A stretch of 64,000 nucleotides of DNA, taken from Lysinibacillus boronitolerans JCM 21713 = 10a = NBRC 103108 (GTDB lineage Bacteria; Bacillota; Bacilli; Bacillales_A; Planococcaceae). This document shows, piece by piece, positions 52,921-62,734 of this stretch (its first letter is position 1; each line of letters starts with the position of its first letter). Both the position numbers and the translations under genes were made by a program. The stretch lies in contig NZ_JPVR01000064.1 in assembly GCF_000772935.1 (NCBI RefSeq), positions 1 through 64,000 on the forward strand, given 5' to 3'. The notes under the pieces are model-generated. The model had not been told where the DNA came from and made no database searches. It saw only the letters and a list, made by a program, of their open reading frames with translations.

Positions 52921-55215
52921 ATGAAAAACTCGTTCCAGCATGTTTTTCAAATTTATACAAAAGATATCCGTAATATTGTTACAAACTGGGTCGTAGCTGT
53001 TATTATAGGTGGACTAATTTTTCTTCCTTCTCTTTATGCCTGGCTAAATATTTATGCCTCTATGGACCCTTACGCCCACACCTCTAATATGAAAATCGCA
53101 ATTGTCAATGAAGATACGGGAACCACCGTAAGAGATGAAGCAATTAATGTCGGGAATGAGGTTATCGAGACTTTACGTACGAATAAAAGCTTTACTTGGG
53201 TGCTACAGACTGAAAAGGAAGCTAAGGAGCATTTGAAAAATGGTGATTACTTTGCAGTCATTGTCATTCCAAATGATTTTTCGCAAAAACTAACATCCAT
53301 TCTTACCGATCAACCAACGAAGGCGCATATTGATTATTATGTAAACGAAAAAAAGAATCCTATTGCCCCTAAAATTACAAGTAAAGGAGCGAGCGTGCTT
53401 ACACAGCAAGTTTCCAATGAATTTGTATCGACCGTCAATGGGACACTTTTTTCGATTTTTAATACAATTGGCATTGAAATGGAACGTGACATTCCTGATT
53501 TCCGCAAATTCGAAAATTATGTTTTTACTATAGAACAACATTTACCTGATATTAATTCATTTTTAACTCAAGCCTCTACTCAAGGAAAAGAGGCAAATCA
53601 ATTACTTAATCAGGCGCTGACACAAGTTCCCCAGGTGGAACAACTAACAACAGATGGTTTAACAACCATTCAGAAGGGTTTACATTTAGTGAATGAAGCA
53701 GATGCTTTATTTAATGAACTATCTCCTGTCATCAAAAAGGATGTCACAACTGTCCAAAATATTGCCCAACATTTTACAGATATCATCAATAAGCTCAATA
53801 ACATAAATTTTGACCCTGCCTCTATTACACAAACGAAAGAGGCACTTAAAAATCAATTGTCTACTTCCAAAGACAGCATAACCAATAGTATTCAGACGCT
53901 GGAGGCACTGCAAAAATTAATTCAGGCAGATGCTTCGACTCGTAAGCAATTAGAAGACTCTTTAACAACCATTATCGGTTCTTTGCAGGAAAGTAATGCG
54001 GAAGCGAATCAGCCAATCATTGAACAGCTTACAGCCATTCGCGAAGCCTTGGAGCATCCTCCAAACTTCATTGATTCAACGTCAAATGCGCTTAACTCAT
54101 TACAACAATTACAGACTCTACATGACGATTTACTAAATAAAATGGATCAATTAAAGCCCATTGATAAAGATGTCATTAAGCAGGATATTACAGCTATACA
54201 ACAAATCGCACAAAATGCTACAGCTAACTTACAAAAATTCTTATCCTACTATAACGAAAGTCTAGAGCCACAAATTCGTTCCACCCTATCGAGCGCGAAA
54301 CAAACTTTAACTAACGCTTCTGCCATGCTGACAAAGGTAAAACAATTCATACCTCAGGCAACAGATAAATTGACACAGGCCAAAAACACGCTAGGAACAG
54401 CGAATCATGCTATTCAAAAGATACAAACTGAATTTCCAACTTTAAGTGCTAAAATCAAAGAATTAGCGAATAAGCTACGAACGTTAGAAGAAGAAGCAGA
54501 TATAGCAGAGATTGTGCAATTACTAAAAAATGATGTTAATGCCGAACGTGATTTCTTTGAGGAGCCTATTAAATTGAAGGAACATCGCGTATTCCCTATT
54601 GCGAACTATGGAACAGCCATGACACCGTTTTACACAGTACTATCTATTTGGGTAGGCTGTCTATTATTAATTTCATTATTGTCTGTGAATCTTCATGGAG
54701 ATACGCCTTACAGTATTCGAGAAATTTACTTTGGTCGACTTTTAACCTTTGCAACTTTTTCATTTATTCAAACCCTTATTATTACCATTGGAGATATTTT
54801 CTTAGTAGACGGCTCCATTCAAGCACCTGCCTACTTTATCTTATTTGGACTTTTCATTAGTCTCGTATTTGTAACAGTTGTCTATACACTCGTAGCCGTC
54901 TTCGGTAATGTAGGAAAAGCATTAGCGATTGTGATGCTTGTGTTACAAATTGCAGGTTCTGGTGGAACCTATCCTGTCGAGTTATTACCAAAGTTCTTCC
55001 AACTAATCAATCCATTTTTACCTTTTACGTATGCGATTGAAATGATGCGTGAAGCTGTCGGTGGAATTATCTGGTCAACTGTCTGGATGGACCTCATCTT
55101 CCTATTAGGTTTCTGGTTCATTTTTATCCTGTTCGGATTCTTCTTAAAAAAATTATTGAGCGAGAAAATGGAACATTTCATGAACAAAACACGTGGATTA
55201 GATATATTTCACTGA
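52921..55215 (+). CDS. YhgE/Pip-type ABC-2-like membrane protein
   Basis: A 764-residue protein. One N-terminal membrane helix (about 20-42) precedes a long extracellular part with MKIAIVNEDTGTTV, then a coiled-coil stalk (about 140-530). Five C-terminal membrane helices follow, with VMLVLQIAGSGGTYPVELLP. This is the layout of YhgE/Pip proteins such as phage-infection and ESX/T7SS-associated factors. ATG at 52921 follows GGGGTG at 6 nt; the adjacent ATG at 52918 is closer. Confidence 0.9.
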   Translation: MKNSFQHVFQIYTKDIRNIVTNWVVAVIIGGLIFLPSLYAWLNIYASMDPYAHTSNMKIAIVNEDTGTTVRDEAINVGNEVIETLRTNKSFTWVLQTEKEAKEHLKNGDYFAVIVIPNDFSQKLTSILTDQPTKAHIDYYVNEKKNPIAPKITSKGASVLTQQVSNEFVSTVNGTLFSIFNTIGIEMERDIPDFRKFENYVFTIEQHLPDINSFLTQASTQGKEANQLLNQALTQVPQVEQLTTDGLTTIQKGLHLVNEADALFNELSPVIKKDVTTVQNIAQHFTDIINKLNNINFDPASITQTKEALKNQLSTSKDSITNSIQTLEALQKLIQADASTRKQLEDSLTTIIGSLQESNAEANQPIIEQLTAIREALEHPPNFIDSTSNALNSLQQLQTLHDDLLNKMDQLKPIDKDVIKQDITAIQQIAQNATANLQKFLSYYNESLEPQIRSTLSSAKQTLTNASAMLTKVKQFIPQATDKLTQAKNTLGTANHAIQKIQTEFPTLSAKIKELANKLRTLEEEADIAEIVQLLKNDVNAERDFFEEPIKLKEHRVFPIANYGTAMTPFYTVLSIWVGCLLLISLLSVNLHGDTPYSIREIYFGRLLTFATFSFIQTLIITIGDIFLVDGSIQAPAYFILFGLFISLVFVTVVYTLVAVFGNVGKALAIVMLVLQIAGSGGTYPVELLPKFFQLINPFLPFTYAIEMMREAVGGIIWSTVWMDLIFLLGFWFIFILFGFFLKKLLSEKMEHFMNKTRGLDIFH

Positions 55216-55294
55216 TTTTCAACGTTGTGCCTGTAAATGTTTAAGAAAACGATGTTATAATGGAAGCATTGTAAACATGTAGGAGGCGCTATTT

Positions 55295-55807
55295 TTGAAG
55301 AAATCGATTACTATTTTTGTTGTATTGGCATTACTGTTATTAAGTGCTTGTGGAGAAAATAAGAACAGTGCTGAAACCACTCCTAAAGCAAATGATGCTT
55401 CACATGAGGGCCATGACCATGCGGAGGCATCTGGTGATATCCAAGAGGAAACTGCTTCTGCTGATGTCCTACCGACCTTTTTAGAGGGCAAACAAGAAAA
55501 TATTCGCTTGGTCTATCAAATAGCTGGACAATCGACAGAGATTCTTGAATGGATGCCATGCTACTGCGGCTGTGGTGAATCTGCTGGCCATAAAAGTAAT
55601 TTAAATTGCTTTATTCAGGAAAAACGTGAGGATGGTTCGATTGTTTGGGATGATCATGGGACACGCTGTTTAGTGTGCTTAGAGATTGCTGTCCAATCAG
55701 CACAACTGCACAAAGAAGGCAAGAGCTTAAAAGAAATTCGTCAGTTCATTGATGACACGTATAAAGAGGGCTATGCAAAACCAACACCAACGGACATGCC
55801 TGCATAA
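55295..55807 (+). CDS. PCYCGC-motif lipoprotein
   Basis: TTG start with AGGAGG at 8 nt. The 170-residue lipoprotein has lipobox LSAC, a His/Glu-rich linker (HEGHDHAE), and the motif PCYCGCGESAGH, then LNCF and RCLVCLEIA. The PCYCGC family is found in spore-formers; its cysteines and histidines suggest metal or redox binding, but the role is unknown. Confidence 0.85.
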   Translation: MKKSITIFVVLALLLLSACGENKNSAETTPKANDASHEGHDHAEASGDIQEETASADVLPTFLEGKQENIRLVYQIAGQSTEILEWMPCYCGCGESAGHKSNLNCFIQEKREDGSIVWDDHGTRCLVCLEIAVQSAQLHKEGKSLKEIRQFIDDTYKEGYAKPTPTDMPA

Positions 55808-55841
55808 AAAAGCAAAGTCGCACATTCGCGACTTTGCTTTT
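55808..55841. terminator. Bidirectional terminator between PCYCGC gene and the yda operon
   Basis: A 14-bp perfect stem (55808-55821 with 55828-55841), 6-nt loop, T-runs on both strands. It overlaps the ydaN stop region. Confidence 0.92.
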
Positions 55842-57882
55842 ATTGTTTCAGTTGATTTTTCTTTCGTTTACGAAGGATGATAAACAATATGACTGCGATG
55901 ACAAGGATGAGCCCAACAAATTCTGCAATTAAAACATAGGATATGTCGCCTTTTTTCGCTACTTTCCCATCTTCCTTATCAGCATTTTGATTTACGGCTA
56001 CAACAAATTGCCCTTCTTTTGTTTCAATCGCAGCGTCTGCCTGTGAATTCGTCTCCTTCAAGTAAGTATAAAAGTCACCTTTTACAGAAGTATTTTCTAA
56101 TGAATGAATCCATAATAAAGGCTCTTTAAGCTGCCAGAAATTTTTGGTTATAAACACATATTGGCCAATTGCCTCAGGTAAAAACCCTTGTGAGATAAGC
56201 TGCTCAGATGTATGAGGGATTTTTGCAGCTTGCTTGGAAAGCCATGTTAGTTGCTCCCTTTCGCCCATAAAAATGACTGCATGCTCTTGTAAAGCTTCCT
56301 CTGTCACATTCTTATCCTTCATCAGCAAAGTTTTCGCCATGTTACCATTCGTCATTAACGATTTATAAAGCGATACCATTGTTGTATCATTAATTCCTCC
56401 ATTATCAGGTATAACGATTAATGTATTTTCATGAAAAGCATTAGGAAAATCACGTAAGGTAAAGGTTGGTTCAGCATTATCTTTTGTAATCGCTAATGTA
56501 CTATCACTATCAATGTAGATCCAATAGCGTTCATTGGTTGTTTCGCAAGGATCCTCTAGTTGGAAGCCTGTTACTTCAAACTGAATATCGGTCATTGACA
56601 GTTTGTTGAGCACATTTGTTTGGATCGGTATAATGGCCTCATACATATCTGTTGTCGCTTGTTCTAATTTTCGTAAATCTACTGCATGAGGAACATTATT
56701 GATATATACGATCAATTCTAATTTTCGGTCCTCATCCTCTTTACTGTCAGGTATTGTTGCTGATTTTTTAACGACCAAGCGCATAATAGCTTCCTTGTTT
56801 GCCTCTAGCTTGGGCAATGACACATAATAATGAGGTGTCATTGTCGCTTGGCTGGATAAAAGTCGATCCTCAAAGCCAAATTGCTTAAATGAAATCATCG
56901 TATCAGATCGATCTTCTATTTTAGGAACATCCTTAATCGCTAATGTATCACCAATTAATTGCTCGAATAAGCTTGCTTCGGTTAAAAAAGAAAGTCGATC
57001 CTCAATAGCTTGGCCATTTGAAGAGGTTACAGCTAAAAGAGGCACTTTTCGATTCGAGTTTGTATTCAGCAACTCCTGCATCGTAAGTGTCATGGCATCT
57101 TGCTCAACGTTTATATTTGCTAACATCCTTTTTAAGAGGCTTGTACTAAACTCATTCTTTGCCCCTACAATGATGATCGGACCTGTTAGCTTATTAATAG
57201 CATCTTCACGCTCAATCTGTACATCTGAGTCGCCATGTTCGGATAAAAAGGCTGCGAGCTGATACCCACTGTTTAAAGTAGCCTCAGAAGCTTGCTTTGG
57301 TACAATAATCGTCGTAGCATATCCCTCATAGCTCAAAAACGCAGCAGGATAGCTATTTAATGACCAAGCTTGACTCTCCTCGCTAAATGCTGAAATAGAC
57401 GATAGTATTTCGATACGTAGCCAATTTCCTGCATTGCCAGGAGGCACACAAATCCCTTCCTTAAGAATTCCATAAAAACTAGCTGTGATTTTATGAGAGC
57501 CCTTTAGTAGTGCTTCTTTTGGAAGGTTAACGGTAACAGTCTGTTTTAATAAATCTGCTTTCAATGGAACTGTTTTAATCGCTACATCATCCACTTTCAC
57601 TGTGAAGGAGGATGGAGCTATAAGTAGCTCAGAATGCTGGATTTGAAATGTCACTTGCTGGTTATTGGACGGTACATCCTCATTTAGATTGTAATAAAAA
57701 TCCCTTGACGAGGAAGGTCCCTGTAATTCGATTGGCTGTGCTAATAACGGCTTCTTTTGCTGTTGATTGCCTTCTATTGCAATTATGTTGTCATCTACGG
57801 TAATGGTAGCTGCAACTGCATCGTTAGCAAAACATAAAAAACCAATACAAAATAAACACAAATAGAAGAATTTGGTTCTCAT
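55840..57882 (-). CDS. ydaN: BcsB-like exopolysaccharide protein YdaN
   Basis: A 680-residue protein with signal peptide (1-24, ending AVAATI), a large extracellular beta-rich region, and one C-terminal membrane helix (LIAEFVGLILVIAVILFIIL) with a basic tail. The segment GICVPPGNAGNWLRIEI and ANIN/QELL pattern recall BcsB-type cellulose-synthase partners. It is the last gene of a ydaJKLMN-type operon; its ATG shares a base with the ydaM stop. Confidence 0.88.
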   Translation of the reverse strand: MRTKFFYLCLFCIGFLCFANDAVAATITVDDNIIAIEGNQQQKKPLLAQPIELQGPSSSRDFYYNLNEDVPSNNQQVTFQIQHSELLIAPSSFTVKVDDVAIKTVPLKADLLKQTVTVNLPKEALLKGSHKITASFYGILKEGICVPPGNAGNWLRIEILSSISAFSEESQAWSLNSYPAAFLSYEGYATTIIVPKQASEATLNSGYQLAAFLSEHGDSDVQIEREDAINKLTGPIIIVGAKNEFSTSLLKRMLANINVEQDAMTLTMQELLNTNSNRKVPLLAVTSSNGQAIEDRLSFLTEASLFEQLIGDTLAIKDVPKIEDRSDTMISFKQFGFEDRLLSSQATMTPHYYVSLPKLEANKEAIMRLVVKKSATIPDSKEDEDRKLELIVYINNVPHAVDLRKLEQATTDMYEAIIPIQTNVLNKLSMTDIQFEVTGFQLEDPCETTNERYWIYIDSDSTLAITKDNAEPTFTLRDFPNAFHENTLIVIPDNGGINDTTMVSLYKSLMTNGNMAKTLLMKDKNVTEEALQEHAVIFMGEREQLTWLSKQAAKIPHTSEQLISQGFLPEAIGQYVFITKNFWQLKEPLLWIHSLENTSVKGDFYTYLKETNSQADAAIETKEGQFVVAVNQNADKEDGKVAKKGDISYVLIAEFVGLILVIAVILFIILRKRKKNQLKQ

Positions 57883-59153
57883 TATTCTGCTCCTTTATCT
57901 GATTGCTTGGAAAAACGCTCTGTTTTATACCATTGAACTTCTTGACCAGTAAACATGCGCTTTATTTCTAATAGTAATGACCAAACGACTAGCACAATCC
58001 ACATTTGAGAGTAGGTAAAATACATAAGTATGACATAGAAGAAATTTTTTCGATTCATTTCTGTTTTTTCAATACTTAAGGTTATCATTACTTCTCCTAA
58101 AAACAGTAAAAAGGCTAAAACCCATAAAACAAGGGCAATGTCACCAACGGTCAATCCAATATCATAAAATAAATTAATAATAAACAGGGCATTGGATAAA
58201 ATGACTCCAAAGAAAAATAAAAAATACGTAAAAAAGAAATAAAATAAATCAAACATTATACTTTTTCTTTTGAGGGTGAAGAATTGACTTAAAAACTTCA
58301 GCACTACATATTGATTACCTCTTGCCCATCTAGTGCGTTGCTTCCACCATACTTTTAACGTTTCTGGTTCTTGCTCCCAGGTAATGGCTTTTGGGAAAAA
58401 ACGAATATGGTAGCCTAAATTATAAACACGGATGGTTAGCTCTGTATCTTCAGCCAATGCTTTTACATCCCAACCGCCTAATTGCTCCAAAACCGTCCGT
58501 CGGATTGCGAAATTGGTGCCAGGTATAGTTGCCACCTTAAACCATTTCCAACGCCCGCCTTGAGCCATCCACTGGAAACAAATTGTTTCTATATTAATAA
58601 AACGAGTTAACCATGTTTCTGCCGCATTAATAACGCGAAATTTCCCAACAGTGGCAGCTGCTTTTGGATCATTCATGAGCCCCATTACTAAATACCAAAC
58701 GGCCATCCGTTCAGGTGTATTATCAGCATCATAAACAACAACAATATCCCCTGTGGAATCAGCTAGTGCCGAATTTAGGGCAGAGGATTTACCCTTCCCT
58801 TTGTTTGGCTCTACCGTTTCAATGACACGAATAAATGGGAATTTCTCTGCGTACCGTGCTGCAATAGCACCAGTTTCATCCGAGGAATTATCATTAATGA
58901 CAATCACCTCTAGTTGATCTTTCGGATAATATAGTCGTGACATAGCTCGGAGCGTCTGTTCAATCACAAGTGCTTCATTGTGCGCCGGTATAAAGACACT
59001 GACAGAGGGAACCTTGTCCATTTTTTTAGCCCAGTCATCAATTGGCTTTTCAAAAGTACGGAAGTGTAAATAACCCCCCTCCATTAAAAACATATGGTAA
59101 AGCAGCATGATCCAAATGAGGAAAAGTGATATAAAAAATAAGGTATTAGCCAT
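57882..59153 (-). CDS. ydaM: Processive family 2 glycosyltransferase YdaM
   Basis: The ATG at 59153 follows GAGGAGAGG; the longer frame runs into ydaL without a site. The 423-residue GT2 has one N-terminal helix, then SVSVFIPAHNEALV, VIVINDNSSDETG, VVVYDADNTPE (DxD), ALAEDTELTIRV (TED-like), and WWKQRTRWARGN (QxxRW, the processive-polymerase mark). Four membrane helices lie at the C-terminus. It has no PilZ domain, unlike BcsA, so c-di-GMP control must come through another protein. Confidence 0.93.
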   Translation of the reverse strand: MANTLFFISLFLIWIMLLYHMFLMEGGYLHFRTFEKPIDDWAKKMDKVPSVSVFIPAHNEALVIEQTLRAMSRLYYPKDQLEVIVINDNSSDETGAIAARYAEKFPFIRVIETVEPNKGKGKSSALNSALADSTGDIVVVYDADNTPERMAVWYLVMGLMNDPKAAATVGKFRVINAAETWLTRFINIETICFQWMAQGGRWKWFKVATIPGTNFAIRRTVLEQLGGWDVKALAEDTELTIRVYNLGYHIRFFPKAITWEQEPETLKVWWKQRTRWARGNQYVVLKFLSQFFTLKRKSIMFDLFYFFFTYFLFFFGVILSNALFIINLFYDIGLTVGDIALVLWVLAFLLFLGEVMITLSIEKTEMNRKNFFYVILMYFTYSQMWIVLVVWSLLLEIKRMFTGQEVQWYKTERFSKQSDKGAE

Positions 59154-59209
59154 TTGTTTTCCTCTCCTCAAATAATCTCTTACGTAAGGTAATACGTAAA
59201 CGCAAGGTG

Positions 59210-60574
59210 CTAATAAAAAATAATGTAACAAACAGCCCATAAAATTAATTCAACTGGTCGTTCTTCAAATAATATTTTTAAACGTTCGATTTTTGTAAAT
59301 GCTAATTGTATTGTTTGTTCACCGTTTTCATGTTGCTTAATCGAAATATTTTTGGATGTTACTTGTTGCTTCGTCTGTCTGAGATTAAGTAGCTCAATTT
59401 GTGGATGTTCACTTAAATAAACGGCAAGCTCCTCAACATAGGAAGCGTTAAAATAGGCAGGATATTGAATACCGATAATAGAACTAGGAACTTTTAATAA
59501 CAGTTTTATTTTCTGTTTAACAGGATACAAAGGATTATTGTCCGTATTGGCAATAGTACCTACTGTCACCGGGTAAATGGTGCGACTGTCGATTTGTGAT
59601 AAATATAGCTGTTGACTTCCTTGTTGAATACTGCCCTTAAATAAAGGACTGTCCCCACTAGTTATCGTTGGATAAATTTTACGAAGCACTAAATAATCGA
59701 GATTCTTTTCAGTTTGACTAGCAGTAGAAGAAGAAAGGACGAATGGATATCCTTCCTTTTGCAATTTTTGTAAATAACTTAATAATTTTTTGTTATCGTG
59801 TAAGTAATAGGTTTCTTTTTCAAATTCATCTTGTAAAATCGGTGTGATTTCAAGAGCTATAGGGATTCTTTTTTCTGAAAATTCCATCACTACGTCTTCT
59901 AATTGTTGAACTTCTGTTTTCATATTAATATCCGTTAAAACAATATAGGCAGGATGTATTTGAGGCTTGGATAAATGCAAAAGTTCACCTATCATAGCTG
60001 GCCATTGATAGAGTAATAAATCTTTATTGATGAAATCTCCAATAAATGACCAATTATCCTTTGTGACGATAAAAGGATAGGATTGATTCAAAGAAGTGGC
60101 ACTCTTTACAATTTCCCAGTCTGCAGATGGTTGTATACTTTTCCAACGAACAGGGTTACTTAAACTTTCTTCACCTATAGCTCGAAGTTCCACTGTAGGT
60201 CCTTCATGCCAAGTTGAAAAATTTTCAAATTGAAGTGCATTCTCACCAATCAGCAAGACAGGTCCTTGAAATTGATTTATTGAAGATAGTGCATTTTGAG
60301 GGATTTTTGTTTGGTAGGAGCTCAAAATTACAATGCGTTTATATTGTTGGAGATTGCGTTCATTGACATCCTCTATAAAAACAACATCCACGGACGTAGA
60401 TGTTTGTAGCATCTCTTGCAATGCGAATACATCTTCATTTGGCTGCTGATTACTTGTGATATAAATCAACGCCACATCCTTATCAGCTTCTCCTGCATAT
60501 GCGATTTCCTTATTTATGAAAGTATAAAAACAAAGCAGTCCCATGGCGAACCATAATTGATAGTTAGAGCGCAC
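59210..60574 (-). CDS. ydaL: YdaL-like exported/membrane protein, probable 3' frameshift
   Basis: GTG at 60574 overlaps ydaK by 11 nt. The 454-residue product has a signal peptide (about 5-27) and a long extracellular domain (VFALQEMLQTSTSVDVVFI; PAYIVLTDINMKTEVQQLED). It stops at a TAG at 59210 just inside a hydrophobic segment. In another frame the helix continues as GLFVTLFFISTLRLRITLRK and ends with a TAA overlapping the ydaM ATG region, so one extra base near 59235 seems likely. Role in the Yda polymer is unknown. Confidence 0.8.
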   Translation of the reverse strand: MRSNYQLWFAMGLLCFYTFINKEIAYAGEADKDVALIYITSNQQPNEDVFALQEMLQTSTSVDVVFIEDVNERNLQQYKRIVILSSYQTKIPQNALSSINQFQGPVLLIGENALQFENFSTWHEGPTVELRAIGEESLSNPVRWKSIQPSADWEIVKSATSLNQSYPFIVTKDNWSFIGDFINKDLLLYQWPAMIGELLHLSKPQIHPAYIVLTDINMKTEVQQLEDVVMEFSEKRIPIALEITPILQDEFEKETYYLHDNKKLLSYLQKLQKEGYPFVLSSSTASQTEKNLDYLVLRKIYPTITSGDSPLFKGSIQQGSQQLYLSQIDSRTIYPVTVGTIANTDNNPLYPVKQKIKLLLKVPSSIIGIQYPAYFNASYVEELAVYLSEHPQIELLNLRQTKQQVTSKNISIKQHENGEQTIQLAFTKIERLKILFEERPVELILWAVCYIIFY

Positions 60575-61421
60575 TTGTTTTCATCTCTCTTTCCAGATCT
60601 TTTAATAGTTCATCAAATGATGATTCTTGCAGTGGCTGATAGGTGAAATAGCTCGTTTTATAACTTATCGTCACCCATTTACCTTTTAACAATTGATGAT
60701 TTTTCAGGGCTTGGTCCAATTTGGCATAGATGACTTCCATATGTTTATCTGTCGTATCAATAAGTAGCAACCCAATATGATCTTCACGAAAACGAAATTT
60801 TTTATCTGTTAGTCTGATAGTTTGTTGAATTTTTTGCGAAAGCTGTTGCCAAAAATGTTGTATTTCTTTTGCTCCATAAAGCTGTTGGAATTTTCGATAA
60901 TTCTCAATTTTTAACACCATGAAAACAAAGGTTTGCTTCTGTCGATCTGCTCTTCGCATCTCCTCATTGACACTTATTTGCATACGTGTTTCATTTTCAA
61001 AACCGGTTTCAACATCAATCGCTACATATTTCCTTACGTCTTCTTGCAGTTTTTTTATATAGTTTTCCTGTTTTTTCATTAATTCATGCAATTTACCGGT
61101 ACAAAGTATGAGGATTAATAACATAATGCCATAGAGGAAAAATAGCTGCATGGAGAAGGACGGATTTAGAAATGTCATAGATCCTGATATTCCTGAATAA
61201 AGCAGTGTGGAACCTGTAATAAAAATTAATACTAAACTACTTATAAGTCCAAATACGATCCCTCTCCAAAGTGTCAGAACAATTAATAGCAACAAAAGAG
61301 CGTATAATAACAAGCCTTCAGCATCCAAACGCAATAAAAAATAAGTAGGTATTTGTAAGAGTAAAATAAGGATGGTTCCATAGACAAAAATAGCTCTATT
61401 TCTAGTCATTGTTGTGTGCAT
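60564..61421 (-). CDS. ydaK: YdaK-like degenerate GGDEF protein (c-di-GMP receptor)
   Basis: A 285-residue protein with about five membrane helices (10-110) and a GGDEF-like domain (about 130-285). The active-site GGDEF position reads REDHI (212-216), so synthesis of c-di-GMP is unlikely. The RxxD I-site is kept as RLTD (203-206), exactly five residues ahead, as in known c-di-GMP-binding GGDEF proteins. ATG at 61421 follows GGGAGG and overlaps ydaJ by 20 nt. It would switch the Yda polysaccharide machine by c-di-GMP. Confidence 0.9.
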   Translation of the reverse strand: MHTTMTRNRAIFVYGTILILLLQIPTYFLLRLDAEGLLLYALLLLLIVLTLWRGIVFGLISSLVLIFITGSTLLYSGISGSMTFLNPSFSMQLFFLYGIMLLILILCTGKLHELMKKQENYIKKLQEDVRKYVAIDVETGFENETRMQISVNEEMRRADRQKQTFVFMVLKIENYRKFQQLYGAKEIQHFWQQLSQKIQQTIRLTDKKFRFREDHIGLLLIDTTDKHMEVIYAKLDQALKNHQLLKGKWVTISYKTSYFTYQPLQESSFDELLKDLEREMKTSAL

Positions 61422-62460
61422 TTTTTACCTCCCTTTCGGCTAATAGTGGTAGCAAATTATCAAAACTATGCGTTGACCTTGTTTTTTTATCAACATAACC
61501 TGTTGTAGGGTCCTTTAAGTTTTCCATTTTCTCAATAAACTCCTGTGCTATTTGCTGTTCGTCTATTGCAAGCATATATCGCGCTGCCATGGCGTAAACA
61601 GCTGGTGACTCATAGTCAACAGTTGGTTGATTCGTTTGAGGATTATAACGACCATATAATTTATTGTCTCTTTTCAGAAGGTTTAATAGCCAGTCTTTAA
61701 ATACTGCAGTGTCCCCATCGATAGAGGCAAGATGATAAGCTGTATATAATTGATCAATCATGTGTAGTTCTTTGTCAAATACATATTTTTCAGTGGTAAT
61801 ATCATAATATTTTGGAAAAAACCCTGCGTTAGCTCGTGGCACATTTTGTATAATAGCTAGCTGATGTTGGACTTGCTGTTGGGATAAAAGACCGTTTTCT
61901 TCCATCTCATGAAAAGCTGAAGGCATGATATAGCTAATCGTTAGCGTATTGGCTTTGTCATGACTGTCAACATCGACAAAGTCAACAAACAGTTCTTCAT
62001 TCATTCCATACCGAACTAAGTTTTCTCCAATTTTTTTACCCAATTGTAAGTAAGTTGAATCTTGCCACTTTTCACCTGCTGACAGTAAAACACGAATGAT
62101 TCGCAAATCATCAATTAATGCATTAACAGAAGCCTTTCTAGTCCCCTCTATACGCCAGACAATAAAATCATTTGCTAAAAAGTATGATTTCATAACATTT
62201 ATCTGCTCATTAAAACGAACCGGATCATCTTTTTCTAATAAATACGCCAACCATAACCCTACCGACTCTGATAAAAATATGTCCTTTTGGTTTGTTAAAT
62301 CTGTCCTTAATAGTCCCTTATCATTCAGTAAATCTTCAATAACAAATTGTTCCGTTGATGAAAGAGGAGCTTTTTCTACTTTTACTTCTTTACCTGTACA
62401 ACTGATTGAAAGAAAAACTACACTCACTATTAACAGCCACCATCTAACATTTTTTATCAT
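61402..62460 (-). CDS. ydaJ: YdaJ-like lipoprotein, glycosyl-hydrolase-like
   Basis: Several ATGs cluster at the start; ATG 62460 has GAGG at 9 nt (352 residues; 62475 is possible). A signal peptide ends at the lipobox-like SISC. The helical body (DKGLLRTDLTNQKDIFLSES; GYVDKKTRSTHSFDNLLPLL) recalls GH8-like alpha/alpha barrels, with acidic residues but no active site I can name. First gene of the operon; it may trim or process the polymer. Confidence 0.8.
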   Translation of the reverse strand: MIKNVRWWLLIVSVVFLSISCTGKEVKVEKAPLSSTEQFVIEDLLNDKGLLRTDLTNQKDIFLSESVGLWLAYLLEKDDPVRFNEQINVMKSYFLANDFIVWRIEGTRKASVNALIDDLRIIRVLLSAGEKWQDSTYLQLGKKIGENLVRYGMNEELFVDFVDVDSHDKANTLTISYIMPSAFHEMEENGLLSQQQVQHQLAIIQNVPRANAGFFPKYYDITTEKYVFDKELHMIDQLYTAYHLASIDGDTAVFKDWLLNLLKRDNKLYGRYNPQTNQPTVDYESPAVYAMAARYMLAIDEQQIAQEFIEKMENLKDPTTGYVDKKTRSTHSFDNLLPLLAEREVKNAHNND

Positions 62461-62580
62461 CGTCATCATCCTCATTAATAGTTATTTCCCTATAATGAAT
62501 CCCGGTTTTTTATTATAGTATACAACATTTAGAATGGCTAAGTTTTTATATGAGTAATGTCACACTTTATGCAGATTTAA

Positions 62581-62625
62581 TAAAAAAAGATGCTTGAACA
62601 AGGTCTATTGACCCATCAAACATCT
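62581..62625 (-). terminator. Terminator of the isochorismatase-family gene
   Basis: Stem 62588-62597 with 62616-62625 (one G-U pair) with an inner GGGTC/GACCT hairpin, then T7 on the minus strand. About 110 nt after the gene stop. Confidence 0.75.
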
Positions 62626-62734
62626 ACTGTTTTTTATATAAAATCAATATATTTTTATACATTTCTATTGAAAGCAAAATTGTTATTACATTGAATGGAA
62701 TACACAGACCAATTGTTTCAATTTTAGCTTCATG

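Noticed and set aside
62096..62518. 140-residue plus-strand frame opposite ydaJ
   Set aside because: Antisense shadow of ydaJ with no upstream signals.
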